Origin: Candidatus Aenigmatarchaeota archaeon
GTDB taxonomy: Archaea; Aenigmatarchaeota; Aenigmatarchaeia; GW2011-AR5; JAGGXF01
Length of the DNA stretch: 42,666 nucleotides
Reading direction: 5' to 3'
Assembly: GCA_021163205.1 (NCBI GenBank)
Contig: JAGGXF010000006.1
Coordinates: 1-42,666 of the forward strand
The translations under genes and the position numbers were made by a program. The notes below the pieces were generated by a model, which was given only the letters and a program-made list of their open reading frames with translations, searched no databases and was not told the DNA's origin. Shown piece after piece: positions 33,031 to 41,076 of this stretch (its first letter is position 1; each line of letters begins with the position of its first letter).

Positions 33031-33690
33031 TTATTTGAGTCTTATGAATATTTCTTTGAACATTTCGGGCTGTCTGCAACTTATCTTGTCCCTGTTTGTT
33101 AGATGAAGAAGAGGCATAAATGTTTTTACAATTGTTTCTCGTTTCCACTCTGTGACAAGCTCAGAAAATTTTAGCTCATTTCCAACCATTTTTTTTCTGA
33201 TATTCTCATACACTTTGTCTATTATTTCCTCTATGTCTTCTTCTACTTCTATAAGGGTTTCTACTGCTTTTCGCATTCTTAGCCTTTTTCTTTCTTTGCT
33301 CTTCTTTAGTTCGAAGGCTTTTTCTAGAGCTGAAACCAACTCCGTAAGTATTATTTTCCTTTTAGGTTTTCTCTTTACTGGTACATCGAGAAGTTTGATG
33401 TTGTCTATGTCTAGAAATTCTATATCTTTCTCTTTTGATTCTCTCGTTTCTTCTTCTTCCAACAACAACTCACATTTCATGCGCAAGAGTATGGCGGCAA
33501 CGAGTATGAACCTAGCGGGTATTCTGAAATCAAAGTATTTCATTGTGTTAAGGTATTTTATGAAAGCTTCAGTAAGTTTTATTATGTCGACATCCCACGG
33601 GTCAATGCCTTCCTCTATAACTATATTGTTGATGACCTCTTCCCAGTCATAACTGATTACTATGTTCTTAATAAGATTCTGCTCTTTCAC
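33031..33690 (-). CDS. scpA: segregation and condensation protein ScpA (kleisin)
   Basis: ScpA is the kleisin that bridges the SMC heads. The 219-residue protein has the N-terminal helical domain with EEGIDPWDVDIIKLTEAFIK near residue 27, the RFILVAAILLRMKCELLLEE stretch near 61 that contacts the SMC neck, a charged linker, and a C-terminal winged helix near 165-219. It starts with GTG at 33690 after a strong GAGGGGAG site. A TATA-like TTATAATTAG further upstream on the minus strand (about 33765) suggests its own promoter. Length is near the archaeal norm (about 220-260). Confidence 0.9.
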   Translation of the reverse strand: MKEQNLIKNIVISYDWEEVINNIVIEEGIDPWDVDIIKLTEAFIKYLNTMKYFDFRIPARFILVAAILLRMKCELLLEEEETRESKEKDIEFLDIDNIKLLDVPVKRKPKRKIILTELVSALEKAFELKKSKERKRLRMRKAVETLIEVEEDIEEIIDKVYENIRKKMVGNELKFSELVTEWKRETIVKTFMPLLHLTNRDKISCRQPEMFKEIFIRLK

Positions 33691-33825
33691 ACACTCCCCT
33701 CATAACTTTTAGAATAAGGAGCATAAAAAGATTTTTACCGTTCCGGCTTTTCTAATTATAATCTAATTATAAATTTGGTTTCTTAGAAGAATGATTATAA
33801 TGCTCGTAAAATACAGGAATGGGTA

Positions 33826-33893
33826 TTTTAAAGGCTGTCTCGCCAAATAGGTGAGGACGTATGCGAGCTATAGAAAGAAGACCTTTTGAATAG
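33826..33893 (+). other. possible small transcript in the ScpA-SMC gap
   Basis: The 259-nt gap between ScpA and SMC (33691-33949) contains plus-strand TATTTTAAAG, a small hairpin CTCGCC-AAATA-GGTGAG at 33839-33855, and a nine-residue frame from ATG 33861 to 33893 with a GGTGAGG before it. These could mark a small RNA or a leader peptide, or be chance. No C/D or H/ACA signature is complete. Confidence 0.25.
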
Positions 33894-33949
33894 ATACTGG
33901 CTTGAATCTCAATGTATAGTTTTGAAGCTTGTTTGGAAGAAATAATGCT

Positions 33950-36403
33950 CTAGTTCTCTGGAAGTTCTATTCCAAAAACTTTCGATACGCCATTCTCCAT
34001 CGAGACGCCAAATACTTTGTCCGCCATTCCTATTGTTATGTTACTATGCGTTATTACGATGAACTGGGTTTTTTTAGAATACTTTTTGATGAGGCTAGCC
34101 ACTAACTTGGTGTTAACCTTGTCCAATGCGGCGTCTATTTCATCTAGTATATAAAAAGGGGATGCTTTGTGCTGTTGTATTCCAAACAAAAACGCAAGAG
34201 CAGTTATAGCTTTTTCCCCGCCAGACATAGAATCTATGTTTAACATTTTTTTTCCTTTTGGCTTTGCTTCAATTATAAGGCCAGATTCTATGTTCTCCAC
34301 CTCCACAAGCCTGAGGTTGGCTTCTCCCCCAGTTAGGTCACTATATATCCGAGAAAAATTCTTGGATATTTCTGAAAGCGTCTCCATAAATTTATTATAT
34401 CTCTTTTTTTCTATTTCTTCGGCGGTTTCAGATATCGCTTTTTTTTCCTCAAGAAGTTTATCCAACTTCTGTTTTAGCTCCCCAAATTCTGTGTCTATTG
34501 TTTTATACTCTTCTATTGCTCGGAGATTTACGGGGCCCAATGAGTTTATTTCTATTATCACTTCTCGTATTTTTTCTTCGAGCTCTTCTACGGTTTGATT
34601 GTAAAAGCTTTTCACATCTTTGAACTCATTACGTTCTATTCTCAAGCCATTTAGTTTGGCTTCAATTTTGGCACGTCTTATCTTAGTTTCGCTTACCTTT
34701 TTTTCTAGAATTGACTTTTCTCTATATAGCTCTTCTCTTTTTTTTCTGAGAGAAAAAATATTTTTTTCAATTCTGGCTATGTCCTTCTCAAGTGAGGACG
34801 TTCCTTTTATCTCCTTCTTTTCTTTCACTTCCAATTTTTTTATCTTTTTTTCGAGTAGCTTAATCTCTCCTTCAATTCTTTTGTTTTCCTCTTCTAGGTT
34901 TTTTATTTCTTCCTTGTATTTTTTTATATCAATAAGCGGAGATTTTTCTTTATACCATCCTCCGACAATTGCCCCACTCGGTTCTATGAGGTCTCCATCT
35001 ATTGTTACTATCCTTATTCTTTCCTTTTTAATAATCTCTTTTGCTGTGTCTATATTTTCGACTATGATGGTATCTCCCAGAACATATTCGAGAACCTTTC
35101 TGTAATTTTCTTTGAACTTTATTAGGTCTATTGCGTACCCGATCGCCTTTTCGAATTTTTTGTTTTTATCAATGCGCTTTCCTTTTATTCTATCTATAGG
35201 TATAAATCTTATTCTTCCAAGCTTCTCTTTTTTAAGAAACCTTATTAGCTCGACCGCATTTTCTATTGAATCTACAATTATGTCGTTTTCATGACTTCCA
35301 ACAGCAACACGAATAGCTATAGAGAACTTTTCAGGAACGCTTAAAACATCCATAACAGTTCCGTGCACATACGGTTTTTTTAATTTCAATATCTCTTTTA
35401 CAACCTTATTTTTCGATTCTTGACTTTTTTCTATTATTGAGTTGAGCCTGACTATATCTCTTTTGTTAAATTCTATCTTATCCTTTTTTCTGACTAGCTC
35501 TGTTCTGATTTCGTCTATTTTTTTCCTCAGCGAGAAGTCCTTAGATTTTTCTATGATTTCTTTTCTTGTTTTTGACGCCTTTTCTTCTTCTTCTGTTAAT
35601 TTTTTGTCTACGGAAGAGAATTCCTTTTCGGTTTCCTCCAATTTCTTTTCATTTTCTTCTATAATACTATTGATTTTTTTCCACTCGATTTGAAGGTCTT
35701 TAAACTTTCTATTAACAAGACTTGCTTTAAGTCTTTTTAATTTTTCTTGCAACGAGAGATATTTTTCGGCATTTTTTTTCTCCTCTTCAAGCCTTTCCTT
35801 CAGTTTTAATTTTTCATTTACAACTATGTACATTTCTCTTACCCTTGTTTCTACCTTTTCTAGCTCTTTTTGAGCTTTCTGTTTTTTCTCTTCGAACTCT
35901 GATATCCCCGAAATGTCATCTATTATTTGGCGCCTTTCCTCTGGGCTCATTTCTATGATTTTTGTGACATCCCCCTGCATTATTATATTATAACCTTCTG
36001 ATGAAAGCCCAAGAGCGGCGAGAACTTCAAGAAATTTCCTTCTTGTCACAGTTTTTTCATTTATCTTGTATATTGAAATTCCTCTTCTGTTAACCTTTCT
36101 AGTTATTTTAATTTCTTCCTCCATCGGAACCTTTTTGTCTTTGTTATCTATATAGAGAGATACCTCAGCGTAGTCTGACGGTTTCCTGTTCTTTCCTCCA
36201 TTGAAAATAAGATTTATGAGTCTGTTCGCTCGTATCGCCTTTGCAGACGACACCCCAAGAACAAAAGTTATCGCATCCACTATATTGCTTTTTCCAGAGC
36301 CATTTGGTCCGGCTATGACCGTGAATCCTGTCGGGAACGGTATTGTTATTTTATCTGGAAAAGATTTGAATCCCCGCATTGTTATTCTATCTACCCTGAC
36401 CAT
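33950..36403 (-). CDS. smc: SMC chromosome condensation ATPase with shortened arms
   Basis: SMC folds and segregates the chromosome. The protein has Walker A GPNGSGKSN at residues 32-40, a Q-loop in NIIMQGDV near 143, coiled-coil arm 1 (about 170-342) and the hinge (about 346-487) with GTVMDVLSV and GAIVGGWYKEKSP. Coiled-coil arm 2 (about 490-665) includes INSLGPVNLRAIEEY. The ABC signature SMSGGEK is near 725 and Walker B FYILDEIDAAL at 750-760. All functional parts are present, yet it is 817 residues against about 1150-1200 usually, because each arm is roughly half the normal length. TGTGATTTT precedes the ATG. ScpA, ScpB and RqcH follow on the same strand, and geranylgeranyl reductase precedes it. 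Confidence 0.92.
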   Translation of the reverse strand: MVRVDRITMRGFKSFPDKITIPFPTGFTVIAGPNGSGKSNIVDAITFVLGVSSAKAIRANRLINLIFNGGKNRKPSDYAEVSLYIDNKDKKVPMEEEIKITRKVNRRGISIYKINEKTVTRRKFLEVLAALGLSSEGYNIIMQGDVTKIIEMSPEERRQIIDDISGISEFEEKKQKAQKELEKVETRVREMYIVVNEKLKLKERLEEEKKNAEKYLSLQEKLKRLKASLVNRKFKDLQIEWKKINSIIEENEKKLEETEKEFSSVDKKLTEEEEKASKTRKEIIEKSKDFSLRKKIDEIRTELVRKKDKIEFNKRDIVRLNSIIEKSQESKNKVVKEILKLKKPYVHGTVMDVLSVPEKFSIAIRVAVGSHENDIIVDSIENAVELIRFLKKEKLGRIRFIPIDRIKGKRIDKNKKFEKAIGYAIDLIKFKENYRKVLEYVLGDTIIVENIDTAKEIIKKERIRIVTIDGDLIEPSGAIVGGWYKEKSPLIDIKKYKEEIKNLEEENKRIEGEIKLLEKKIKKLEVKEKKEIKGTSSLEKDIARIEKNIFSLRKKREELYREKSILEKKVSETKIRRAKIEAKLNGLRIERNEFKDVKSFYNQTVEELEEKIREVIIEINSLGPVNLRAIEEYKTIDTEFGELKQKLDKLLEEKKAISETAEEIEKKRYNKFMETLSEISKNFSRIYSDLTGGEANLRLVEVENIESGLIIEAKPKGKKMLNIDSMSGGEKAITALAFLFGIQQHKASPFYILDEIDAALDKVNTKLVASLIKKYSKKTQFIVITHSNITIGMADKVFGVSMENGVSKVFGIELPEN

Positions 36404-36432
36404 AAAATCACATTTGAACGGATTGATTTTGG

Positions 36433-36459
36433 TTATCTGTATTATAATTATTCAGATAA
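36433..36459. promoter_or_regulatory. 27-bp palindrome in the SMC upstream region
   Basis: TTATCTG at 36433-36439 and CAGATAA at 36453-36459 are perfect inverted arms. The AT-rich spacer is also nearly symmetric, with only two mismatched positions across all 27 bp. It lies 30-56 nt before the SMC ATG, over the expected promoter, so it is a good candidate operator. Confidence 0.45.
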
Positions 36460-36478
36460 TATATAAAGAATTAAGCGA

Positions 36479-37666
36479 CTATCCTAGTATTTTTTTCTTT
36501 AGGCTTTTTACACCAAACCTAAGCAACGCCTTGGTTAATATGGCGGCATTGCCACCCACTATCTTCATGAGGTCATCTTTTGTTAACGAGTCTGCAAGCA
36601 TATTGAGCTGTTCGTCAGTAAGTTTTTCAACGATTTCTCTAACTTTTTCTGATTTCGCTAAGGCATTTCCTCTTTTTTCCCACCACAACGTATTATACTC
36701 AGATAGAGCGGACTCAGACCAATCGTTGTGTTCAATACAGCGCCATATAACTTTTCCTGCAATTGTTCCAGCGATCATTGCTTCTCCCATACCACCGCCG
36801 TGGATCGGATACACCTGATGGGCAGCGTCTCCGACAAGGACAAGTCCATTCATTACCATATTCTTCATAAGCCCACCAACAGGTATCGCGCCTGCGTTGA
36901 CCTCAATAACACTGCCCTTCTTGAACCTATCATTTTTCTTGATAAAGTCATCAAGATATCTCTTTGCGGTTTCTGTACTGTTGCCTACAATACCTATGCC
37001 AACATTTGCTCGAGACTCTCCTTTTGGAAAGACCCATATATATCCACGTGGTGCCATGCTATTGCTGATATAAAACTCGAGCTTTCTTGGGTCTTTCAAT
37101 TCGATTCCATCAAGCTCATACTGAAACCCAGAATCGATTAGAATAGGGTTATTCACTATTGGAAATCCGGCTCTTCTAGCCGTCAATGACTCTACACCGT
37201 CAGCAGCGACTACAACCTTTGACCTGATTTCATACTCTTCTCCAATGAAGTTTGCTTTAACACCACATACAAAATCATTCTCTTTTATCACGTCGTAGAC
37301 ATTGGCGTCTGCGATAACCTGCGCTCCAGCCTTGACAGCTTCTTCTGCTAGCCACTTGTCAAAAATCCGCCTCTCGAGCACATACCCACTGGTTTGACCC
37401 AAATCTATTAAGAACTCTTTCATATTTGGTGCATAAATATACGACCCATCTATTTCCTGTCTCCAGCATTTTCTGGGCATCTTAAGTTTTAATTCTTCTA
37501 ACGCTCCTATTGCAAATCCTTCGGCGCATCTTTTGAACATAGCAACTTGTTGTTGCTTTTCAAGAACCAGAACATCTAAGCCCAACTTAGCTGCCGTTAT
37601 CGCGGTGCTAGTGCCGCCTGGGCCAGCACCAACGACAATCAAATCATATTCTGGCTTTATGAACAT
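36479..37666 (-). CDS. geranylgeranyl reductase family flavoprotein
   Basis: This FAD enzyme saturates the geranylgeranyl chains of archaeal ether lipids. The 395-residue protein has the FAD-binding YDLIVVGAGPGGTSTAITAA at the N terminus and KRCAEGFA near residue 46, a redox-type cysteine seen in the family. VVVAADGVESLTARRAG is near 150, GLVLVGDAAHQVYPIHGGGM near 275 is the second FAD motif, and a C-terminal helical part follows. An AAGTGAT site precedes the ATG. A two-cluster ferredoxin gene lies 15 nt upstream. The pairing matches the methanogen system in which the neighbouring ferredoxin supplies electrons. Other members of the family reduce plant or bacterial prenyl groups, but archaeal lipid is the likely substrate. 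Confidence 0.9.
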   Translation of the reverse strand: MFIKPEYDLIVVGAGPGGTSTAITAAKLGLDVLVLEKQQQVAMFKRCAEGFAIGALEELKLKMPRKCWRQEIDGSYIYAPNMKEFLIDLGQTSGYVLERRIFDKWLAEEAVKAGAQVIADANVYDVIKENDFVCGVKANFIGEEYEIRSKVVVAADGVESLTARRAGFPIVNNPILIDSGFQYELDGIELKDPRKLEFYISNSMAPRGYIWVFPKGESRANVGIGIVGNSTETAKRYLDDFIKKNDRFKKGSVIEVNAGAIPVGGLMKNMVMNGLVLVGDAAHQVYPIHGGGMGEAMIAGTIAGKVIWRCIEHNDWSESALSEYNTLWWEKRGNALAKSEKVREIVEKLTDEQLNMLADSLTKDDLMKIVGGNAAILTKALLRFGVKSLKKKILG

Positions 37667-37681
37667 ATTATCACTTGATAT

Positions 37682-37855
37682 CTACTTTTCAAGTTTCAAA
37701 GCCCCAACAGGACAAAGCCTCACACAAAGTTCACATCCTATGCAACTATTTTTGTCCCATTCTGGGTGCTTTTTGAGTTCCAGCGCCTGTTTCGGACAAA
37801 CGCTAACGCAGCCACCACAAGACAGACACTTGTTTTTATCAATGATCAGTTGCAC
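37682..37855 (-). CDS. 2[4Fe-4S] ferredoxin, electron donor candidate for geranylgeranyl reductase
   Basis: The 57-residue frame starts with GTG at 37855, seven bases after a GGTGAT site. It contains two CxxCxxCxxxCP sets, CLSCGGCVSVCP near residue 10 and CIGCELCVRLCP near 38, each binding one [4Fe-4S] cluster. It is the first gene of the pair, with geranylgeranyl reductase 15 nt downstream. Size and motifs match small clostridial-type ferredoxins. Donor function follows from the known methanogen arrangement. Confidence 0.9.
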   Translation of the reverse strand: MQLIIDKNKCLSCGGCVSVCPKQALELKKHPEWDKNSCIGCELCVRLCPVGALKLEK

Positions 37856-37895
37856 AAAATCACCAATTTAAAAATATTTGCCTAGAATTTAAAAT

Positions 37896-38540
37896 ATGAC
37901 ACAAAATCTTAAAAAGCTTCACCAGGCCGCCGAAGCAGTAATATATCTAGATAAAAAAAATAAGAAAATTATAAAAGAACGCATAAAGAAAGGCTATCGT
38001 ATAAGAGAAATAGACGAGAGGCTTCGGGGATCAAGAACGCGGCTCGAATCACGACTCATTCGTCAGGCCGCCGAAGTCGGTGTCAAAACGCCGAGAATAA
38101 TCAACGTGAAAAAATATACAATAGAAATGGAGTATATAGATGGGGAACAGGTCAAAAATGTGCTATCTAAGCAATCTAGCCGAAAAGATATCTATAAAGA
38201 CATCTGCTCTAAAATTGGGGAAGCTATTGCAAAACTTCATGAAAACAATATAATACACGGTGACTTGACAACATCAAATATGATATTGAAAGAAGGTCAA
38301 ATCTATTTCATAGATTTCGGGCTCGGATTTCATAGCGCGCGCGTCGAGGATAAGGCAACTGATTTGCATCTTCTTCGTCAGGCATTTGAGTCGACGCATT
38401 TTAACATCATCAAAAAAGCATGGCCCATTATTCTTGAGGCGTACCAAAAGAATTATCCTGCTGCTAGCTCTGTCTTAAAGCGAATCGAAAAGATACAAAG
38501 TCGGGGGAGATATCGGAAAAGAAGACAGACGGATAAATGA
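37896..38540 (+). CDS. bud32: Bud32 kinase of the KEOPS complex
   Basis: Bud32 is the small atypical kinase/ATPase of KEOPS, which makes t6A37 in ANN-decoding tRNAs. The 214-residue protein has the lipid-free mini-kinase layout. It contains KRGYRIREIDERL-like residues near 31-43 (RIREIDERLRGSRTRLESRL), IEMEYIDGEQVKNVL near 85 and the catalytic HGDLTTSNMIL near 126. YFIDFGLG near 144 supplies the metal-binding aspartate, and the C-terminal GRYRKRR is a conserved basic tail. In some archaea it is fused to Kae1, but here it is alone. A TATA-like TTTAAAAATA about 26 nt before the ATG suggests leaderless transcription. Confidence 0.92.
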   Translation: MTQNLKKLHQAAEAVIYLDKKNKKIIKERIKKGYRIREIDERLRGSRTRLESRLIRQAAEVGVKTPRIINVKKYTIEMEYIDGEQVKNVLSKQSSRKDIYKDICSKIGEAIAKLHENNIIHGDLTTSNMILKEGQIYFIDFGLGFHSARVEDKATDLHLLRQAFESTHFNIIKKAWPIILEAYQKNYPAASSVLKRIEKIQSRGRYRKRRQTDK

Positions 38541-38624
38541 AATAGAAGCGATAATGAATTTTAAGTTTTTGTCTAACTCATAACAATTGGCGCACATATC
38601 AGATGGTGACCGAAACGAGACAAA

Positions 38625-39026
38625 TCAATAAAACCGCAACAAAATCCTGTAACTAATGAAATATATGACCAACATAAAGCATACAAGATAACTCACAAAT
38701 ATGGAATAAGGCATTGTTATTGTCTTTATTCCGTCAATGATCATGATAACAAATGCCAAAGCGATGAAAGACAAAAACGTTATCCTCAACGCCTTTGTTG
38801 CAACAAATTCCATTCTTTCGTCGGTTTCTCTCTTTAACTTTTTTCCAAGGGTGAGCCTTGCCGCAACCATTATTAGCTCTACAAACCCGGCATATATAAG
38901 CCAGTTGCCCAGAGAACTAAACACGGGGAAGTTAACTCCAATGTTGAAATGGTTAAGTGTTATGCCAGCTATAAAAAAACACATTGTAGATATCCCCATA
39001 ATTTTGGTTTTAGTTTTTTCTTTCAT
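38625..39026 (-). CDS. DUF2178-like membrane protein
   Basis: The 133-residue protein has four membrane helices near residues 8-28, 35-56, 80-101 and 107-128. A charged TLGKKLKRETDERMEFVATKA segment in the middle carries the family's DER phrase. It lies 24 nt downstream of a small HTH regulator, the usual arrangement for DUF2178-type genes across archaea and bacteria. Its function is not known. Confidence 0.7.
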   Translation of the reverse strand: MKEKTKTKIMGISTMCFFIAGITLNHFNIGVNFPVFSSLGNWLIYAGFVELIMVAARLTLGKKLKRETDERMEFVATKALRITFLSFIALAFVIMIIDGIKTITMPYSIFVSYLVCFMLVIYFISYRILLRFY

Positions 39027-39050
39027 TTCTCTACCTCCATCTATTATCGC

Positions 39051-39257
39051 TCATGTTTTGAATATATCCTCCACTCGGCATTTGAAGATTTTGGCAAATT
39101 TCAATGCCAATGGCAAAGAAGGAACATATCTGTTGTTCTCTATGGAAATTATTGTTTGTCTCGTTACCCCCACTCTCTCAGCTAACTTTTCTTGGGTCAT
39201 TCCACGCCTCTCTCGAAACTTTTTAAGCCTGTTAATCTTCAGCTTCATCTTCATCAT
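39051..39257 (-). CDS. XRE-family helix-turn-helix regulator
   Basis: The 68-residue protein is a Cro/C1-type HTH, with LKKFRERRGMTQEKLAERVG and TRQTIISIENNRYVPSLPL giving all five helices. It matches the small regulators (COG1476) that pair with DUF2178 membrane proteins. The start, one of two tandem ATGs at 39257, is about 25 nt from an AGTATACT TATA-like palindrome. The flanking inverted repeat suggests that the protein represses its own operon. Confidence 0.85.
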   Translation of the reverse strand: MMKMKLKINRLKKFRERRGMTQEKLAERVGVTRQTIISIENNRYVPSLPLALKFAKIFKCRVEDIFKT

Positions 39258-39289
39258 GTAAAGTTTATTTTACGTATAGTATACTTTAC
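39258..39289 (-). promoter_or_regulatory. promoter with inverted repeat before the HTH/DUF2178 operon
   Basis: GTAAAGT at 39258-39264 and ACTTTAC at 39283-39289 are perfect inverted arms. A further palindrome AGTATACT (39278-39285) sits where the TATA box should be for a leaderless start at 39257. Binding by the HTH protein here would block the promoter. Confidence 0.45.
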
Positions 39290-39356
39290 TAAGAAAAAAT
39301 ATATAAAGCTTTCTATTTTTTGTTTGTGGCTAACAGCTTTTGGACGCGCTGGAGAA

Positions 39357-39368
39357 ACCTTTAAAAGC
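39357..39368 (+). promoter_or_regulatory. TATA box for the S15-S3Ae operon
   Basis: CCTTTAAAAGCC is a classic BRE/TATA-like sequence. It places the transcription start near 39388-39392, about 95 nt before the S15 ATG. Confidence 0.55.
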
Positions 39369-39389
39369 CTTTTTTATCTAATAATTCTA

Positions 39390-39485
39390 CTAGCTTAGTG
39401 GCTTAACTAAGCCCTGATAGCTTACCAATGCCGGGATGCAGGATTGGTGGTTAAGCTGATTCTGTATCTTGTTGCTGGTGATTGA
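39390..39485 (+). promoter_or_regulatory. structured mRNA leader of ribosomal protein S15
   Basis: The leader can fold two stems. The first is GGCTT-AACT-AAGCC at 39400-39413. The second is a long hairpin at 39419-39457 with outer stem AGCTTA/TAAGCT and inner stem CCAAT(g)CC/GGATTGG. A GGTGATTGA ribosome site ends just before the ATG. The length and pairing are unusual in a window where most operon-leading genes look leaderless. Autoregulation by S15 is a reasonable guess, as in bacteria, but unproven here. Confidence 0.5.
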
Positions 39486-39935
39486 ATGGCAAGGATGTAT
39501 TCAAGAAAGCGAGGAAAATCCGGCTCAAAAAAACCAAAAAAGAAGAAGCACGATTGGGTTATGTATAGCAAGGAAGAAATAGAAAAACTTATAATCAAAT
39601 TAGCAAAGGAAGGGTATCAATCAAGCCAAATAGGTATGATTTTAAGGGACCAATACGGAATACCGGATGTTAGGGAGTTCGGATTGAGAATAACAAAGGT
39701 TATGAAAAGACACAATCTTTTAAAGGAAATTCCTGAGGATATGTTTAACTTGATGAAGAAAGCAATAGCGCTCAGAAGACATCTCGAGACAAACAAAAAA
39801 GATGGAATCTCGAAGCGTGGCCTTATACTAACCGAGTCAAAAATCAGAAGACTTGGTAAGTATTACGTAAGAAAAGGCAGACTTCCAAAGGACTGGAAAT
39901 ATAGCCCAGAGAAAGCGAAATTGCTGGTTAAGTGA
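39486..39935 (+). CDS. rps15: ribosomal protein S15 (uS15)
   Basis: This is a small-subunit ribosomal protein that binds 16S rRNA early in assembly. The 149-residue archaeal form has the extra N-terminal part starting [20 protein letters not shown], the [20 protein letters not shown] segment near 24, and the S15 core with [20 protein letters not shown]-like residues near 97 and [17 protein letters not shown] near 120. Length matches archaeal and eukaryotic S15 rather than the short bacterial type. S3Ae follows 36 nt later. Confidence 0.95.
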   Translation: MARMYSRKRGKSGSKKPKKKKHDWVMYSKEEIEKLIIKLAKEGYQSSQIGMILRDQYGIPDVREFGLRITKVMKRHNLLKEIPEDMFNLMKKAIALRRHLETNKKDGISKRGLILTESKIRRLGKYYVRKGRLPKDWKYSPEKAKLLVK

Positions 39936-39971
39936 TGACGTATTGAATCAAATGTTTAGTGGTGTATTCGC

Positions 39972-40655
39972 ATGGCTGTTAAGAAAGATTGGTATGAAAT
40001 CATTGCGCCAAAATTCCTAGGCAACCATGTCGTTGGGGAAACACTTACAGGAAATCCGAAGACGCTTAAAGGCAGAACAGTAGAAGTTAGTATGATGGAT
40101 ATAAATAACGATTTCTCCAAATTTTATATTAAATTAAAATTACAAGTTACTGAAGTAGACGGAAAGAAGCTTTATACAAGATTTATCGGCCATGATATTC
40201 TTAAGGAGAAAATTTACCGGATGGTTCTCAGGAGGAGAAGAAGAGTCGACAGCATAGATCTGGTGAGGACGAAAGATGGAAAGACGATAAGAATTAAGAC
40301 CATTACAATAATTCTAAGACGAACAAAAACCTCTATCAAAGAGGCGGTAAGAAAGAAGATCAGTGAAATGATAAGAGACGTTGCAGAAAAGAACACCATG
40401 GAAGAACTAGTCAAAAGTATTCTTTCCGGGAGCCTACAAAAGTCTATACGAGATCAGCTCAAAAAGATATATCCTGTCGGAGAAGTTGAAATAAGAAAAT
40501 CTGAAATCATAGAGAACGTAAAAAATAGACATAAGAAACTAACGGAATCGAACCATTTGACTAAGTCAGAAAAAGGCAAAGAAGAAGTGGAAATATCTTC
40601 GCAAACAAAAAGTTCGCAGACAACTGAAAACAAAGCGGAAAGTAAAACAAGATAA
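39972..40655 (+). CDS. rps3ae: ribosomal protein S3Ae (eS1)
   Basis: This small-subunit protein is found in archaea and eukaryotes. The 227-residue product has KKDWYEIIAPKFLGNHVVGE at the start and the GRTVEVSMMDINNDFSKFY segment near residue 34. KLYTRFIGHDILKEKIYRMV is near 67 and the RRRRRVDSIDLV stretch near 87. The C-terminal PVGEVEIRKSEII is conserved, followed by a variable polar tail rich in Lys, Glu and Ser. ATG 39972 follows GTGGTG. It is co-transcribed with S15. Confidence 0.94.
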   Translation: MAVKKDWYEIIAPKFLGNHVVGETLTGNPKTLKGRTVEVSMMDINNDFSKFYIKLKLQVTEVDGKKLYTRFIGHDILKEKIYRMVLRRRRRVDSIDLVRTKDGKTIRIKTITIILRRTKTSIKEAVRKKISEMIRDVAEKNTMEELVKSILSGSLQKSIRDQLKKIYPVGEVEIRKSEIIENVKNRHKKLTESNHLTKSEKGKEEVEISSQTKSSQTTENKAESKTR

Positions 40656-40718
40656 AGTATAATTAGAAAGGAGCCAGAGAACACTTAAAATAACACCATA
40701 GCAGTATCCAACCATCAC

Positions 40719-40738
40719 CGATTTTTTTGCTTTTTTAC
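40719..40738 (+). terminator. T-tract terminator after S3Ae
   Basis: Two close T runs (seven and six Ts separated by GC) occur about 65 nt after the S3Ae stop. They suit archaeal oligo-T termination. The rest of the 40656-40866 gap shows a repeated ACTTAAAATAA and a plus-strand GGTTTAAAT near 40842, but no gene. Confidence 0.4.
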
Positions 40739-40866
40739 GCTCGAAGAAGACTTAAAATAAAAGCTATGTTATGAAGCTCTCTTATAATAAAACTAACAAG
40801 TTATTCTGAACAGAATTTACGTTAATAGAGAAAATCAAAAGGTTTAAATTGAGGTTGATGTGGTTT

Positions 40867-41076
40867 TTATCCCATTTCTTGCTTAGCATTCACGGCCGAC
40901 GATATCCAACAGAGACCTGCTGCCCAGATTAGTATGAATGCTATAAGCAACGCCAGGGTGTAACTTGTTGGTGTGGTTCCTTCTACCCATGCCACGTTGC
41001 CTGCTATCATACATCCTAGCAGCATGCAAACACTTCCAATAAACCATAGCCCATGTACATGAAAACTGAATTTCAT
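40867..41076 (-). CDS. small two-helix membrane protein
   Basis: The 69-residue protein has membrane helices near residues 9-27 and 38-62. The short loop between them is NVAWVEGTTPTSYT. A GGTGAT site stands four bases before the ATG, supporting real translation. I recognise no family. Two-helix proteins of this size are common and mostly unstudied in archaea. Confidence 0.6.
   Translation of the reverse strand: MKFSFHVHGLWFIGSVCMLLGCMIAGNVAWVEGTTPTSYTLALLIAFILIWAAGLCWISSAVNAKQEMG

Noticed and set aside
34167-35105. Plus-strand frames of 143 and 161 codons opposite SMC
   Set aside because: They mirror lysine/glutamate-rich coiled coil as serine/phenylalanine-rich sequence. These are frame shadows.
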